Part shown: positions 63,341-64,000 of the stretch, piece by piece
Position numbering within the stretch: the first letter of the stretch is position 1
How the letters are laid out: each line of letters starts with the position of its first letter
Source: Lutibacter flavus
GTDB lineage: Bacteria > Bacteroidota > Bacteroidia > Flavobacteriales > Flavobacteriaceae
NCBI RefSeq assembly: GCF_900188355.1
Contig: NZ_FZNX01000003.1
Location: 193,501-257,500, forward strand
DNA length: 64,000 bases
Direction: 5' to 3'
Position numbers and translations under genes: made by a program
Notes under the pieces: generated by a model
Database searches by the model: none
Told to the model about the DNA's origin: nothing
What the model saw: only the letters and a program-made list of their open reading frames with translations

Positions 63341-64000
63341 ATGCTCATAAAAGGAAGTTGTCTTATCTTTATTTTAACCTTTTTATTTAATAGTGGTATT
63401 ATATATGGACAAACAGAACAAGAATATCTTGGAGTTATTAAATTAAACGATTCATCCTTTATCTCTTATCGATTAAATTTACTGGAAAACAATAATTTAA
63501 TTTCTGGCTATTCAATTACCGATATTGGCGGTGAACATGAAACTAAATCTAATATTACTGGAAACTATAATAGTATAACCAATATGTTATCTTTTAAAGA
63601 AGTTGGAATTATTTATACCAAATCTGCAATCTCTGATTATGATTTTTGCTACATTCATTTTAATGGAAAAATGAATCATGTAGGTTCTAAAAAAAATATA
63701 GAAGGTGATTTTGAAGGACGTTATAACGATGGAAGCACTTGTATAAATGGACAAATAAAACTAAGGAATATCATTAAAATAGACAAGAAAGCTGTAAAAA
63801 TTGATAAACTAATTCAAAAATCTAAATCAATAAATAAAGAAGTAAAATCCAGTGTAAGTATTGTTCAAACCTTAGATTCTTTAAAAATGAACATTTTAAA
63901 ACCTGATCAAAATTTAAGTATGTTTTCATCTTCCTCTGTTCTTAAGCTATCTATTTTTGATGCTGGAAAAGTTGATGGAGATAAAATTAATATTTATGTC
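63341..64000 (+). CDS. Secreted protein of unknown function, C-terminus cut by window end
   Basis: The frame is open from ATG 63341 to the last base (220 codons) and continues outside. A signal peptide (CLIFILTFLFNSGIIYGQ) is followed by a beta-rich region (LGVIKLNDSSFISYRLNLLE; GYSITDIGGEHETKSNITG; FEGRYNDGSTCINGQIKL), a Lys-rich linker and LSIFDAGKVDGDKINIYV, which resembles the start of a C-terminal domain common in flavobacterial secreted proteins (G-x-V/E-D-G-D-x-I/V). Function unknown. Confidence 0.75.
   Translation, partial: MLIKGSCLIFILTFLFNSGIIYGQTEQEYLGVIKLNDSSFISYRLNLLENNNLISGYSITDIGGEHETKSNITGNYNSITNMLSFKEVGIIYTKSAISDYDFCYIHFNGKMNHVGSKKNIEGDFEGRYNDGSTCINGQIKLRNIIKIDKKAVKIDKLIQKSKSINKEVKSSVSIVQTLDSLKMNILKPDQNLSMFSSSSVLKLSIFDAGKVDGDKINIYV

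Overview
This is a chromosomal window from an AT-rich member of the Bacteroidota, most likely the family Flavobacteriaceae. The evidence is gene content (family-typical proteins such as the CAL67264 membrane protein, DUF2853, flavobacterial-type arginine decarboxylase and EttA, an ACBP gene in a phospholipid operon), very low G+C, almost no Shine-Dalgarno sequences, and about fifteen copies of the Bacteroidota -7 promoter element TAnnTTTG in front of genes on both strands. I see no tRNA, rRNA, CRISPR array, prophage, integrase or intact insertion sequence. The window is ordinary housekeeping chromosome with some decayed genes and palindromic repeats.

Layout. 1-1752: 2-oxoacid:ferredoxin oxidoreductase operon (alpha cut by the window edge, beta, gamma). 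1828-7618: SDR epimerase, NDH-2, an unknown protein, an NMO-family flavoenzyme, DnaK. 7843-9686: L-serine dehydratase and DUF2853. 9740-13335: polyamine operon in the order speA, speB, deoxyhypusine-synthase-like gene, small acidic protein. 13665-18939: YaaA, VOC protein, CAT-family acetyltransferase, a broken AraC regulator, a Tat-exported aldo/keto reductase with an NTF2-like partner, and a lipoprotein. 18982-24467: a relic of the rluD 3' end, DUF2721, rluD, PASTA protein, then ddl-coaD-M14 peptidase. 24501-30797: palindromic-repeat cluster, SDR, DUF1853, alpha/beta hydrolase, a YceI/HxlR divergent pair around a perfect 34-bp palindrome, lpxD. 31022-38077: topB with an RluE-like synthase, then a molybdenum hydroxylase operon (iorA, iorB, XdhC, MobA-like). 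38108-42239: SulP transporter, Nudix/pyrE divergent pair, SRPBCC protein, birA. 42329-47777: rsfS, ftsH, LUD protein, cdsA, psd, ACBP, YceI-like lipoprotein. 48201-51225: YiiX-like hydrolase, DUF4878 lipoprotein and a 626-residue secreted protein of unknown function. 51262-58681: ettA, CAL67264 protein, pirin, marR plus FMN reductase, acyl-CoA carboxylase beta subunit, yebC, zinc-ribbon protein, Lcl-type protein. 58757-64000: menC-CPBP-menE, sterol desaturase family protein, TM2 protein, and a secreted protein cut by the window end.

Functional links. NDH-2 feeds electrons to menaquinone, which the menC/menE steps help make. The molybdenum hydroxylase operon carries its own cofactor-maturation genes. 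cdsA and psd make phosphatidylethanolamine beside an acyl-CoA-binding protein. The polyamine operon pairs two standard enzymes (arginine to agmatine to putrescine) with a deoxyhypusine-synthase-like protein that lacks the catalytic lysine.

I did not find a convincing new multi-gene defence or mobile system. The observations most worth following are: the lysine-less DHS-like protein with its very acidic neighbour; a palindromic repeat read through in frame inside menE; the AraC gene destroyed by an internal deletion; a second, stranded copy of the rluD 3' end; the large HxlR and MarR operators; and the unclassified 626-residue secreted protein.
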